64,000 nt of DNA from Microbacterium sp. H83 (GTDB taxonomy: Bacteria; Actinomycetota; Actinomycetes; Actinomycetales; Microbacteriaceae), in assembly GCF_001650405.1 (NCBI RefSeq), contig NZ_LWCU01000053.1, positions 90,346 to 154,345 of the forward strand, read 5' to 3'. The translations under genes were made by a program, and so were the position numbers. This document shows positions 52,581 to 61,108 of this stretch, piece after piece. The notes under the pieces are model-generated. The model did not search any database. It was not told the DNA's origin and was given only the letters and a program-made list of their open reading frames with translations. The first letter of the stretch is position 1; each line of letters starts with the position of its first letter.

Positions 52581-53837
52581 TCACCCCTGGCGCGTCGACG
52601 CCGACGCGGCCGTGCGAGACGACATCTCCTCGGCGCGGAGCGGCCGCGCGGCTCCCGAGAACAGTCCCGAGAGCACCACGAGGCCGACGAGGATGAACAG
52701 CGTGTTCAGCAGACCGATGTGCTCGCTGATGAAGCCCAGCACCGGCGGGCCGCCGAGGAACGAGATGTAGCCGATCGTCGCGGCGGCGCTGACTCGCGCA
52801 GCCGCCTTCGCCGGGTCGTCCGCGGCGGCGGACATGCCGAGCGGGAAGCCGAGCGATGCGCCGACTCCCCAGAGTGCCGCGCCGACGAAGACGAGTGGCA
52901 GAGACGGCGCCAGGATGAAGAGGAGGATTCCGGAGGCGGCGGCCACCGCGAGCACGCGCAGCACGACGACGCGGCCGAACCGGTCGACGAGAGGCCCGCC
53001 GAAGATCCGCACGGCCGTCATCGCGACCGAGAACGTCGCGAGCGCCGCGGCGCCGAGGGCGGATCCGCCGCCGTGGTCCTCCGCCACGCCCAGCGCCAGC
53101 CAGTCGTTGGCGCCTCCCTCGGCGAAGGACATGCCGAGCATCACGACGCCGATGGCGTACGTGCGGGGTTCGCGCCAGGCCACCAGCGCGGTGTGCATGC
53201 GCTCGCGCCACGGCGCCTTCTCGTCGTGAGCGGACGAGGGGTCGAGCGCCTCCTCGCGGCGCGGCACGTTGGCGATGCTGATGACGCCGATGACGGCGAT
53301 CACGACCGCGACCGTGAGCGTGTGCGTGAAGACGTCGATCTGCAGCTGGGCGGCGAGAGCGCCGAGCGCGGCGCCGATGACGGTGCCGAAGCTGAAGAAG
53401 GCGTGGAAGAGCGGGAGGATCGTCTTTCCCGACTGCTGCTCGATCGCCGTCGCCTCGACGTTCATCATCACGTCGACGCAGCCGTTGCCGAGGCCGAACA
53501 GCACGAGGCCGATGAGGACGACGGCGTACGAGCCGAGGACGTTCGCGCCGATCCCGATGAGCGCGACGCCGGTCGCGAAGGTGGCGATGGACACCATCAT
53601 GCCCAGACGAGCACCGGTGCGGGCCATGATCGCGGGACTCGTCGAGATGCCGATGATCGAGGCGATGCCGGCGCCGAGCAGCAGCATGCCGACCTGCGCC
53701 TTGTCGACCTCGAGGGCGAGCTTGATGGACGGGACGCGCGAAGCCCAGGTCGCGATCGACAGACCGCTGGCGAGGAAGATCGCGAAGATCGCGGTCCGCC
53801 AGCGCACGTACTGGGAGCGGGTGAGGGCGGTGTCCAT
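52581..53837 (-). CDS. MFS transporter controlled by an adjacent LacI regulator
   Basis: A 418-residue carrier with 12 helices. N-terminal features are RTAIFAIFLASGLSIATWASRVPSIK and the loop AIMARTGARLG; the second half has GPLVDRFGRVVVLR. It resembles the YbjJ-like MFS group, often linked to sugar export or import. Its -10 box (TATGCT, 53845-53850) abuts a 16-bp palindrome, so the divergent LacI protein probably represses it. The cargo is unknown. Confidence 0.9.
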   Translation of the reverse strand: MDTALTRSQYVRWRTAIFAIFLASGLSIATWASRVPSIKLALEVDKAQVGMLLLGAGIASIIGISTSPAIMARTGARLGMMVSIATFATGVALIGIGANVLGSYAVVLIGLVLFGLGNGCVDVMMNVEATAIEQQSGKTILPLFHAFFSFGTVIGAALGALAAQLQIDVFTHTLTVAVVIAVIGVISIANVPRREEALDPSSAHDEKAPWRERMHTALVAWREPRTYAIGVVMLGMSFAEGGANDWLALGVAEDHGGGSALGAAALATFSVAMTAVRIFGGPLVDRFGRVVVLRVLAVAAASGILLFILAPSLPLVFVGAALWGVGASLGFPLGMSAAADDPAKAAARVSAAATIGYISFLGGPPVLGFISEHIGLLNTLFILVGLVVLSGLFSGAARPLRAEEMSSRTAASASTRQG

Positions 53838-53849
53838 GAGCCACAGCAT

Positions 53850-53865
53850 ATCGAATCGATTCGAT
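53850..53865. promoter_or_regulatory. Perfect 16-bp LacI-type operator
   Basis: ATCGAATCGATTCGAT is a perfect palindrome with a central CG, the usual form of LacI-family operators. It overlaps the end of the -10 box of the MFS gene and lies 20 bp upstream of the -10 box of the regulator gene, so one bound dimer could control both. Confidence 0.75.
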
Positions 53866-53897
53866 CTGCGGGGGGACGGGGCGGCTATCCTCGGAGT

Positions 53898-54962
53898 ATG
53901 AGCAGCCAGGAGTCGCCGCGCCGCGCGACCATCGCCGACGTCGCCCGTGAGGCGGGAGTGGCGACCTCCACGGCGTCGGTCGTCTTCAGCGGGAAGGCCA
54001 ACGTCGCCCCGGCCACGCGGGAGCGAGTGCTCGCCGCGGCGGCCGAGCTCGGCTACGCAGGGCCCGATCCACGAGCGGCGTCGCTGCGCCGCGGCCGCAG
54101 CGGGATCGTCGCGGTCGTCCTCGAAGGACACCTCCGCACGGCGTTCCTCGACCCGGTCACGACGGCGATGATGGACGGCCTGACCGACGGCCTCGCCGAC
54201 CTCAGCGCGGGCATCCTGCTGATGCGGGACGAGCCTGGCGACGACGGCTCGGCGCTGGCCAGCGCCCCGGTCGATGCGGTCGTGCTGATCGGGTGCTCGG
54301 GGCGCACGCGCGCGTCGCTCGACGTCGTGCGCAGCCGTGGCCTCCCGGTCGTCGTGATCGAGGGCGACGCCGGTGAGGGCATCCCCCGCATCACGCTCGA
54401 CAACACCGCGGCGGCCGCGGACGTCGCGCGACACCTGCGAGACCTCGGGCACCGGGATGTCGCGCTCGTGACCCTGTCGCTCGACAGCGAACGCGAGCGG
54501 GGTCCGGTCACGCCGGAGCGGCTCGAGGCCGCCACGGTGGACGTCACGCGGGACCGGCTGGCCGGGATGCGCGAGATCTTCCCGGACGCGCTCGCGATCT
54601 CGGCGTCAGGGAGCCTCATCGACGAGGGCCTGATCGTCGGCCGGATGCTGCTGGCCGATCCCGCAGCGCGACCCACGGCGATCCTCGCGCAGAGCGATCT
54701 GCTGGCGGTCGGCGTCATCCGCGCGGCCGAGGAGGCGGGGCTCCGCGTTCCCGAGGACCTGTCGGTCGCGGGCTTCGACGGAATCGCCGCCGACGGGCTC
54801 GGAGACCTCGTCCTCACGACCAGCGTGCAGCCCGCGGTCGAGAAGGGACGCGCCGCGGGCGAGCAGGTCGCGCGGATGCTGCGTGGGGAACCGGGTATCA
54901 CCCTGCACCTCACCTGCCGCTTCCGCGCGGGGACCACGACCGCGCCTCCCGCCGCGCGCTGA
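53898..54962 (+). CDS. LacI family transcriptional regulator
   Basis: A 354-residue regulator with the helix-turn-helix TIADVAREAGVATSTASVVF and a hinge near residue 60 (ASLRRGRSGIVAVVLEGHL). The inducer domain ends with PTAILAQSDLLAVGVI, DLSVAGFDG and a conserved tail. TATCCT (53886-53891) lies 6 nt before the ATG, so the transcript is probably leaderless. It is divergent from the MFS gene and likely represses it. Confidence 0.94.
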   Translation: MSSQESPRRATIADVAREAGVATSTASVVFSGKANVAPATRERVLAAAAELGYAGPDPRAASLRRGRSGIVAVVLEGHLRTAFLDPVTTAMMDGLTDGLADLSAGILLMRDEPGDDGSALASAPVDAVVLIGCSGRTRASLDVVRSRGLPVVVIEGDAGEGIPRITLDNTAAAADVARHLRDLGHRDVALVTLSLDSERERGPVTPERLEAATVDVTRDRLAGMREIFPDALAISASGSLIDEGLIVGRMLLADPAARPTAILAQSDLLAVGVIRAAEEAGLRVPEDLSVAGFDGIAADGLGDLVLTTSVQPAVEKGRAAGEQVARMLRGEPGITLHLTCRFRAGTTTAPPAAR

Positions 54963-54983
54963 GCGAGCGGGCGCGGAGCGCGC

Positions 54984-56486
54984 TCAGCTGTGCGCGGGGC
55001 CGAGAGGCAGCGGTGTCGTCTCGAAGTCGAGGATGGAGTAGCGCCCGCACTCCACGGTCCTCAGGGGGTCGACGTCGTCGGGGAGATCCCACCCGACGGT
55101 CTGAGCGTCCTCGAGGAGGAACGTGACCTCCCCCGCGTCGAAGTCCGCGCGATTCACCAGCCACGCGTACGCGTCGAGCCGATGATCGACCTGCACGAGC
55201 TGCGACGGGTCCCCCAGATGGAGCTTCGGCAGGCGCACGGTCCAGAACTGGCCGGCGCCGATGCGACCCGAGCCGTCGATCCACGCGGTCACGCAGTCCA
55301 GATCCGGGTCCGGCACGGTCGCCGCAGCGGCCAGGCGCGGGATGCCGAGGATCCCGACCGCGACCAGGAGCACGGCGGCGATTGCGGCGAAGGTGCGTCT
55401 CAGCGGCGCGGAGAGGCGTGCGGTCCGCAGCGACGAGACGAGTGCGAGGACGGGCAGGAGGACGAGCGGTTGAAGATACCGCGCCGCGTGTGTGCCGAGC
55501 GCGACGGCACCCACGAGGACGATCAGGGGAGTGACCCACGCCACGACGGCGACCAGGCGCTCGGCCTCGCTCGCCGCGCGGACGGTCCGCAGCACCGCGA
55601 GACCGAGGAGTGCCGCGATCACCAGGGCTGACGCGAGGCCGAGGGGGGACTGAAGGCGCTCGATCACCAGATCGCCGTGATACGACAGGGACTCGCGCCA
55701 TCGACTCGGCTGCGCGTACCCCGCACCGGTGTTCGCGATCCATGCCGCGAGCGGAATACGTGCGACGGCTCCGATGGCGGCGCCGCCGAGGAGCGCACCG
55801 GTCAGCACGAGGAACCGCACGCGCAGAGCCGCCGTCCGCAGCCCGAGCACGAGAAGCACCAGGGACAGCGGCGCGACCGCCCACGCGGCGAACAGCGGGT
55901 TCGTCAGCGTCGAGACGGCCGCGAGCGCGGCCGAGGCGATGACCGGAAGCCGGAGGCGCGCGCGGGAGTCGACGGAGCGTCGCAGGATGCCGATCATCAG
56001 CACGACGGCGACGACGGTGGCCGAGTAGTACGTCGTCGTGAGCTGCAGCGACGCGAGCTCGAGCGCGTCGCGAGAGGAGGAGGTCTCGGTCGCGGCGATC
56101 ACGCCGAACGCGAGGATCGCGGCCACCGACCACGCGATGGGCGACCGGCCCTCCCGCACCGGACCGGCGGCGAGCCGGATGGCTCCGAAGAGCGCGAGCT
56201 GGTTGACCACGGCGCTCAGGGCCAGCAGGCCGTTCGCGTCGAGGGGGAGAAGGGCATCGAGAGCGGTGAACAGCGCGGTCTCGGGGAGGAACAGCACGCT
56301 CGACAGCGCCCAGTCGAACGGCTCCCCCGCGAGGACGGAGCGGGAGAGCATCGCCACGATGAGCGAGTCGCCGTCGCGGAAGAGCAGCTCGGCTCGAGCG
56401 GATGACGCGACCGATGCCGCCGTGGCCAGGGCGACGGCGGCGGCCAGCGTCCACCCCGCAAGCTCCCGCACCCACGCTCGTGTCAC
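54984..56486 (-). CDS. Large polytopic membrane protein, possibly GT-C-like
   Basis: A 500-residue protein with about 11 membrane helices in the first 400 residues and a C-terminal outer domain of about 95 residues (VTAWIDGSGRIGAGQFWTV and on). The layout of a first outer loop with RDGDS after helix one, many helices and a final soluble domain resembles GT-C glycosyltransferases, but I see no decisive DxD or EE motif. GTG 56486 is chosen for spacing; ATG 56522 is also in frame. Confidence 0.7.
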   Translation of the reverse strand: MTRAWVRELAGWTLAAAVALATAASVASSARAELLFRDGDSLIVAMLSRSVLAGEPFDWALSSVLFLPETALFTALDALLPLDANGLLALSAVVNQLALFGAIRLAAGPVREGRSPIAWSVAAILAFGVIAATETSSSRDALELASLQLTTTYYSATVVAVVLMIGILRRSVDSRARLRLPVIASAALAAVSTLTNPLFAAWAVAPLSLVLLVLGLRTAALRVRFLVLTGALLGGAAIGAVARIPLAAWIANTGAGYAQPSRWRESLSYHGDLVIERLQSPLGLASALVIAALLGLAVLRTVRAASEAERLVAVVAWVTPLIVLVGAVALGTHAARYLQPLVLLPVLALVSSLRTARLSAPLRRTFAAIAAVLLVAVGILGIPRLAAAATVPDPDLDCVTAWIDGSGRIGAGQFWTVRLPKLHLGDPSQLVQVDHRLDAYAWLVNRADFDAGEVTFLLEDAQTVGWDLPDDVDPLRTVECGRYSILDFETTPLPLGPAHS

Positions 56487-56578
56487 GGACTCACTCTGCC
56501 ATCTCGCGTCTGAGTCGCTCACCGGTCGGGGACGACGACCGATCCACCACCGGGTGAGCGATGCGGAAGGCGGTGGGC

Positions 56579-56905
56579 TCAGGAGACCTGCGCGCGAAGG
56601 TCCCAGATCTGCTCGAGCGGCGCCGTGCCCTCATCGCCGTCGGCGTCGCGGAAGAGCTCGACGAACCGGCCGATGTCCGCCTGCCACGCGTGGTCGGCGG
56701 GGTCGTCGGCCAGCGCCGCGACCGCCGCATCCCAGTCGTCGCACTCGACGAGGTGGAAGAGCCGTCGGCCGGAGCGCCAGATCGTCCAGTCGTGGATGCC
56801 GATCCGCGCGAACGTCGCCGCGAGAGCATCCGGGATCGTCGCGTGATTCGTGCGGTAGTCGTCGATCGCGCCGTCGCGGATCTCGGAGTGCAGGGCGATG
56901 CGCAT
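56579..56905 (-). CDS. rhaM: L-rhamnose mutarotase
   Basis: A 108-residue RhaM-family protein. ALHSEIRDGAIDDY carries the catalytic-region His and Tyr, and HDWTIWRSGRRLFHLVEC follows with the conserved Trp; the end is PLEQIWDL. It interconverts the anomers of L-rhamnose. No other intact rhamnose gene is in the window. It starts 13 bp after the stop of a truncated gene on the same strand, so it is probably the last survivor of an operon. Confidence 0.9.
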   Translation of the reverse strand: MRIALHSEIRDGAIDDYRTNHATIPDALAATFARIGIHDWTIWRSGRRLFHLVECDDWDAAVAALADDPADHAWQADIGRFVELFRDADGDEGTAPLEQIWDLRAQVS

Positions 56906-56918
56906 GTGAGGCCTCTCG

Positions 56919-57080
56919 TCAGTCCCGGGGGCGGAAGGAGATCGCGATCGGCGTCGCGGCATCCGCCCTCTCGACCAGGATGGCACCGTCCTGTCGCTCC
57001 GCGGCAATCGGGATGTCGCCGACGCGAGCCGTCGTCACATCGAGCACCGGAGCCACGGCTCGTCGGACGGCGTCAGGCGC
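56919..57080 (-). pseudogene. C-terminal fragment of an unidentified gene upstream of rhaM
   Basis: On the minus strand an open frame without a start runs to a stop at 56919-56921 and encodes PVLDVTTARVGDIPIAAERQ then DGAILVERADAATPIAISFR and PRD. The composition is protein-like and the fragment is positioned as the gene upstream of rhaM. Its upstream part is missing where the opposite-strand regulator fragment begins, near 57080. Confidence 0.5.
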
Positions 57081-57081
57081 G

Positions 57082-57222
57082 GCCGAGCACGACGGGATCC
57101 TCGAGGCCCTGCGTCAGCGGGATCCGGATGCCGCGGCGACGGCGATGCGAGCCCATATCGCGAACTCGTATGCGCGTCTCGGACCCGCTCTCGCCCGCCG
57201 TGCGGAGGGCGCATCGGAGTAG
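57082..57222 (+). pseudogene. C-terminal fragment of a GntR/FadR (FCD-domain) regulator
   Basis: The plus-strand frame ending at 57222 encodes AEHDGILEALRQRDPDAAAT and AMRAHIANSYARLG. This is the last helix pair of an FCD domain, which ends FadR-type regulators. No helix-turn-helix or start precedes it. It abuts the minus-strand fragment next to rhaM, so a deletion probably joined two opposed genes here. Confidence 0.6.
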
Positions 57223-57269
57223 CGCGACGGTCTTTCTTCGCGCTCGTGGCCTTACGGTTCCCTAACGCC

Positions 57270-57275
57270 GGGTAA
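57270..57275 (+). promoter_or_regulatory. Likely -10 box of the mrp operon
   Basis: TAAACT lies about 72 bp upstream of the mrpA ATG in an otherwise GC-rich gap and gives a leader of about 65 nt. The ribosome site CTGAGGAG is about 9 nt before the start. Confidence 0.45.
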
Positions 57276-57347
57276 ACTGGAATCTGACACCTGCCCGCCC
57301 GCCTGCGCCGTATCCCCTCGGCCGACGAGCCCTGAGGAGCCGCGTAT

Positions 57348-60290
57348 ATGCTGACGCTCCTCGCGGTGTTCCTCCTCGGGTCTCTCCTGATGCCCGTTCT
57401 GGTGCGCTGGCTGGGGTCTCAGGCATTCGCCGTCGCCGCTCTCATCCCTGCCGCGGCCTTCGTCCACGCGCTGGTGCTCACACCGCAGGTCATCGACGGC
57501 CCCGCGCCGTTCGAGTCGGTCGCGTGGATCCCTCAGCTGGGTCTGAACCTGTCGATGCAGATGGACGTGCTGGGCTGGGTGCTGACGCTCATCGTGTCGG
57601 GCGTCGGCGCGCTCGTCCTCCTCTACTGCCGCTGGTACTTCCTCGACGACACCGCCGGGATCGGCCAGTTCTCCGCGGTCCTGCTCGGATTCGCCGGCGC
57701 GATGTACGGTCTCGTCCTCACCGACGACCTCGTCGTGCTCGTGATGTTCTGGGAGGTGACGAGCATTCTCTCGTACCTCCTGATCGGGCACTACCGCCGT
57801 CGTGCCGCCAGTCGACGCGCCGCACTGCAGGCTCTGCTCGTCACGACGCTCGGCGGCCTCGTGATGTTCGTCGGCGTCGTGATCCTCGTCGTCGACGCCG
57901 GCACGTCGAGCATCCGCGAGATCCTCGAGATCGTGCCGACCGGGCCCGTCGTCGACGCAGCCGTGATCATGCTCCTGGTCGGAGCCATCAGCAAGTCCGC
58001 CGTCTTCCCCTTCCACTTCTGGCTTCCCGGCGCCATGGCGGCCCCGACCCCCGTCAGCGCCTACCTGCACGCCGCCGCGATGGTGAAGGCCGGCATCTAC
58101 CTCATCGCCCGGTTCGCGCCGATCTTCGCGTTCACCGGGCCGTGGCGCCCCATCATCATCACGCTGGGCGTGGTCACGATGCTCCTCGGCGGCATCCAGG
58201 CCCTGCGCGAAACCGACCTCAAGCGCATCCTCGCCTTCGGCACCGTGAGCCAGTTGGGGTTCTTCTCGGTGGTGGTCGGCTACGGAACGCAGGCCAGCGC
58301 CCTCGCCGGCGCGGCCCTGGTGATCGGGCACGCCCTGTTCAAGTCGGCGCTGTTCCTCATCGTCGGCGTGATCGACCGCCAGCTGTCGACGCGAGACATC
58401 ACCGAGCTGAGCGGCGTCGGTCGCCAGGCGCCGGTGATGGCGACCGCGGCCTTCATCTCCATCGCCTCCATGGTCGGCATCGCTCCGACGATCGGATTCG
58501 TCGCCAAGGAGTCGACCCTCACCGCACTGCTCGATGATGCCCTGCACGGCTCGCCCTGGGGCGTCGTGGCGATCATCGGCGTGAGCCTCGGATCCATGCT
58601 CACCGCGGCATACGGCATCCGCTTCCTCTGGGGTGCGTTCTGGACCAAGCGCGACGCGACGGGCGACCGTATGCCGGATACGGCATGGCCCGACCCTCCC
58701 GTCGGCTTCCTCTCCGCGCCCATCATCCTCGCCGGTGTCACGCTCGCCGCGGGCATCGGTGCTCCGGCGCTCGACACCGCTCTGCAGGGGTACGCGCTGA
58801 CGGCGACACCGGGGCTCGACGCTACGGGCGAGGCGGTCGAAGGACCGGGCCATCTCGCTCTGTGGCACGGCCTCGAGCCGGCGCTCGGCATCTCGATCCT
58901 CACCGGCCTGCTGGGGGCGGCGCTCTTCCTCCTGACGGTCCGCACGGGGTGGGACCGCAGAAAGCGCATCGTGCCGTTCACCGCCGCCGACGTCTACTAC
59001 CTCGTCGTACGCGGCGTCGACCGCCTCTCGGTGCTCAGCACGACCCTCACCCAGCGCGGTTCGCTCCCCGTCTACGTCGGCACGATCTTCGTCGTCTTCG
59101 TGGCCGCCGAGATCACCGCGCTGCTCGCGAGCGACGTGGACCGCTTCCAGCTCTCGGCCTGGCACACGCCGGCCCAGCTCGTCGTCGCACCCCTCATGGC
59201 CGTCGCGGGCGTGCTCGCGGTGCGGGCGCAGAAGCGGTACACCGGCGTCGTCCTCGTGTCGATCACAGGCCTCGGCATGGTCGTGCTGTTCGCGACGAGC
59301 GGTGCGCCCGACCTCGCCCTCACCCAGATCCTCGTGGAGACCGTGACGATGGTCACGTTCGCGCTCGTCCTGCGCCGCCTTCCCGCGCGGATGGGCGAGC
59401 ACAACGCATCCGTCGGCCGGGTCCCCCGCGCCCTGCTCGGCATCGGCGTCGGCCTGACGATGGCGCTCGTCGCGATCGTGGCGACCCAGTCGCGCGTCGC
59501 CGAACCGATCTCAGGCGCCTTCCCGAAGCTCGCCTACGAGATCGGCCACGGCAAGAACGTCGTCAACGTCGCGCTCGTCGACCTGCGCGGCTGGGACACC
59601 ATGGGCGAGCTGTCGGTGCTCGTGCTGGCCGCGACCGGCGTCGCCTCGCTCGTGTTCGTCACCCACCGCGCCGACATGCTCGCGGCGACCAAGACCCTGC
59701 CGAAGGCGCGGCGTCGTCGCACTCTCAGCCGCCCGCTCGTCGAGACGACCGAGGGCGTGCGCTTCCAGACCTCCGAGAACGAGAGCAACCCGCGCGCCTG
59801 GCTCGTCGGCGGGCAGAAGATGAAGCCCGAGAACCGGTCGATCCTGCTCGAGGTCGTCGTCCGCATCCTGTTCCACACGATCATCGTGGTGTCCATCTTC
59901 CTGCTGTTCTCGGGCCACAATCTCCCGGGCGGCGGGTTCGCGGGTGGCCTCGTCGCGGGCATGGCGCTCGTCATGCGCTACATCGCGGGCGGTCGGTGGG
60001 AGCTCGGCGCCGCCGCCCCGACGGATGCGGGTCGGCTGCTCGGCACGGGTCTCGTCCTCGCGGTCGGCACCGCCGTCGTGCCGCTGTTCTTCGGTCGGGC
60101 GCCGCTCGCCAGTCAGTACTGGCAGTGGGAGATCCCGGGCATCGGCCCCATGGAGTTCTCGTCCTCGACGATCTTCGACGTCGGCGTGTACCTCGTCGTC
60201 ATCGGTCTCGTGCTCGACGTGCTGCGCAGCCTCGGCGCCGAGGTCGACCGTCAGGCGCAGGAGTTCCGAGAGCGGGGGGTGACCCTCTGA
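57348..60290 (+). CDS. mrpA: Na+/H+ antiporter subunit A fused to subunit B (MrpAB)
   Basis: A 980-residue membrane protein. The N-terminal 800 residues are MrpA, homologous to the NuoL/ND5 proton channel, with FWEVTSILSYLLIGHY (conserved Glu), KSAVFPFHFWLPGAMAAPTP (conserved Lys) and LKRILAFGTVSQLGF. The last 150 residues are an MnhB domain (LFSGHNLPGGGFAGGLVAG). Fusion of A and B is usual in actinobacteria. The complex exports Na+ in exchange for H+ and supports pH and salt tolerance. It starts the operon mrpACDEFG; the stop overlaps mrpC by 1 bp. Confidence 0.97.
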   Translation: MLTLLAVFLLGSLLMPVLVRWLGSQAFAVAALIPAAAFVHALVLTPQVIDGPAPFESVAWIPQLGLNLSMQMDVLGWVLTLIVSGVGALVLLYCRWYFLDDTAGIGQFSAVLLGFAGAMYGLVLTDDLVVLVMFWEVTSILSYLLIGHYRRRAASRRAALQALLVTTLGGLVMFVGVVILVVDAGTSSIREILEIVPTGPVVDAAVIMLLVGAISKSAVFPFHFWLPGAMAAPTPVSAYLHAAAMVKAGIYLIARFAPIFAFTGPWRPIIITLGVVTMLLGGIQALRETDLKRILAFGTVSQLGFFSVVVGYGTQASALAGAALVIGHALFKSALFLIVGVIDRQLSTRDITELSGVGRQAPVMATAAFISIASMVGIAPTIGFVAKESTLTALLDDALHGSPWGVVAIIGVSLGSMLTAAYGIRFLWGAFWTKRDATGDRMPDTAWPDPPVGFLSAPIILAGVTLAAGIGAPALDTALQGYALTATPGLDATGEAVEGPGHLALWHGLEPALGISILTGLLGAALFLLTVRTGWDRRKRIVPFTAADVYYLVVRGVDRLSVLSTTLTQRGSLPVYVGTIFVVFVAAEITALLASDVDRFQLSAWHTPAQLVVAPLMAVAGVLAVRAQKRYTGVVLVSITGLGMVVLFATSGAPDLALTQILVETVTMVTFALVLRRLPARMGEHNASVGRVPRALLGIGVGLTMALVAIVATQSRVAEPISGAFPKLAYEIGHGKNVVNVALVDLRGWDTMGELSVLVLAATGVASLVFVTHRADMLAATKTLPKARRRRTLSRPLVETTEGVRFQTSENESNPRAWLVGGQKMKPENRSILLEVVVRILFHTIIVVSIFLLFSGHNLPGGGFAGGLVAGMALVMRYIAGGRWELGAAAPTDAGRLLGTGLVLAVGTAVVPLFFGRAPLASQYWQWEIPGIGPMEFSSSTIFDVGVYLVVIGLVLDVLRSLGAEVDRQAQEFRERGVTL

Positions 60291-61108
60291 TGGACGTCTC
60301 CCTCACCCTCATCGTGATCATGGCCGTGCTCTTCGCCTGCGGCGTCTACGCGATGCTGGAGCGCAGCCTGACCCGCGTGCTCATCGGATTCCTGCTGCTC
60401 GGCAACGCCACGAACCTTCTGCTCCTGATCGTGATGGGCGTCCCGGGCAAGGCCCCCTTCTACGGCACCGAGGGCGACCTCAGCGATCCGCTGCCGCAGG
60501 CGCTGACGCTCACGGCCATCGTGATCACGTTCGCCGTCTCGGCGTTCCTCCTCGCCCTCATCTACCGCTCCTGGCAGCTGGGTCAGGCCGACACCGTCGA
60601 GGACGACGAGGCCGACATCGCCCTGCGCGAGCGCACGGATGCCGACGAGGACCTCATGGACGACGAGTCCGACGTCGACGACGAGGCGACGACGGACTTC
60701 GTCGGCGTGCAGACCGCGCCGATCACGGTGCTCCATATGCGCGACCACCCCGCGATCAACGACGATGCCCCGGTCGATCGGCCGACGGCATCCGGATCGG
60801 CGGACTCGGATGCGAATGCGAATGCGAATGCGGACGCGGAAGCGGAACCGGACGCGGATATCGCCGTGCTCACCGACGAATCGGCCCCGCCCGACGACCC
60901 CCGCGACGGGGAGGACGCCTCGACCTTCCAGGCCGATGCCGACACCCACGCCTCCGAGGCCCACGAGACGGATGCGGCGGATGCCGCGCGCGACACGGCC
61001 TCGGACACCGCATCCGCCGACAGCGCTCCCGAGCACACGGGCTCCGAGCCGCACGCATCCGACACCGCCGGACCCGACAGCACCGACAAAGGGGAGGACC
61101 GCAGATGA
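60290..61108 (+). CDS. mrpC: Mrp antiporter subunit C with a long acidic tail
   Basis: The first 105 residues are a complete MrpC (NuoK-like) with three helices and LLGNATNLLLLIVMG, DPLPQALTLTAIVITF. The remaining 165 or so residues are cytoplasmic, acidic and of low complexity, rich in Asp, Glu, Ala, Ser and Thr with runs such as DANANANADAEAEPDAD. Usual MrpC proteins are 110-180 residues long. The tail may be a disordered regulatory or salt-adaptation extension. It is coupled to mrpD by ATGA (61105-61108). Confidence 0.94.
   Translation: MDVSLTLIVIMAVLFACGVYAMLERSLTRVLIGFLLLGNATNLLLLIVMGVPGKAPFYGTEGDLSDPLPQALTLTAIVITFAVSAFLLALIYRSWQLGQADTVEDDEADIALRERTDADEDLMDDESDVDDEATTDFVGVQTAPITVLHMRDHPAINDDAPVDRPTASGSADSDANANANADAEAEPDADIAVLTDESAPPDDPRDGEDASTFQADADTHASEAHETDAADAARDTASDTASADSAPEHTGSEPHASDTAGPDSTDKGEDRR

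Noticed and set aside
57252..59402. A 716-codon antisense frame over mrpA
   Set aside because: The composition is His/Asp/Arg repeats typical of antisense in GC-rich genes, and mrpA on the other strand is unmistakable.
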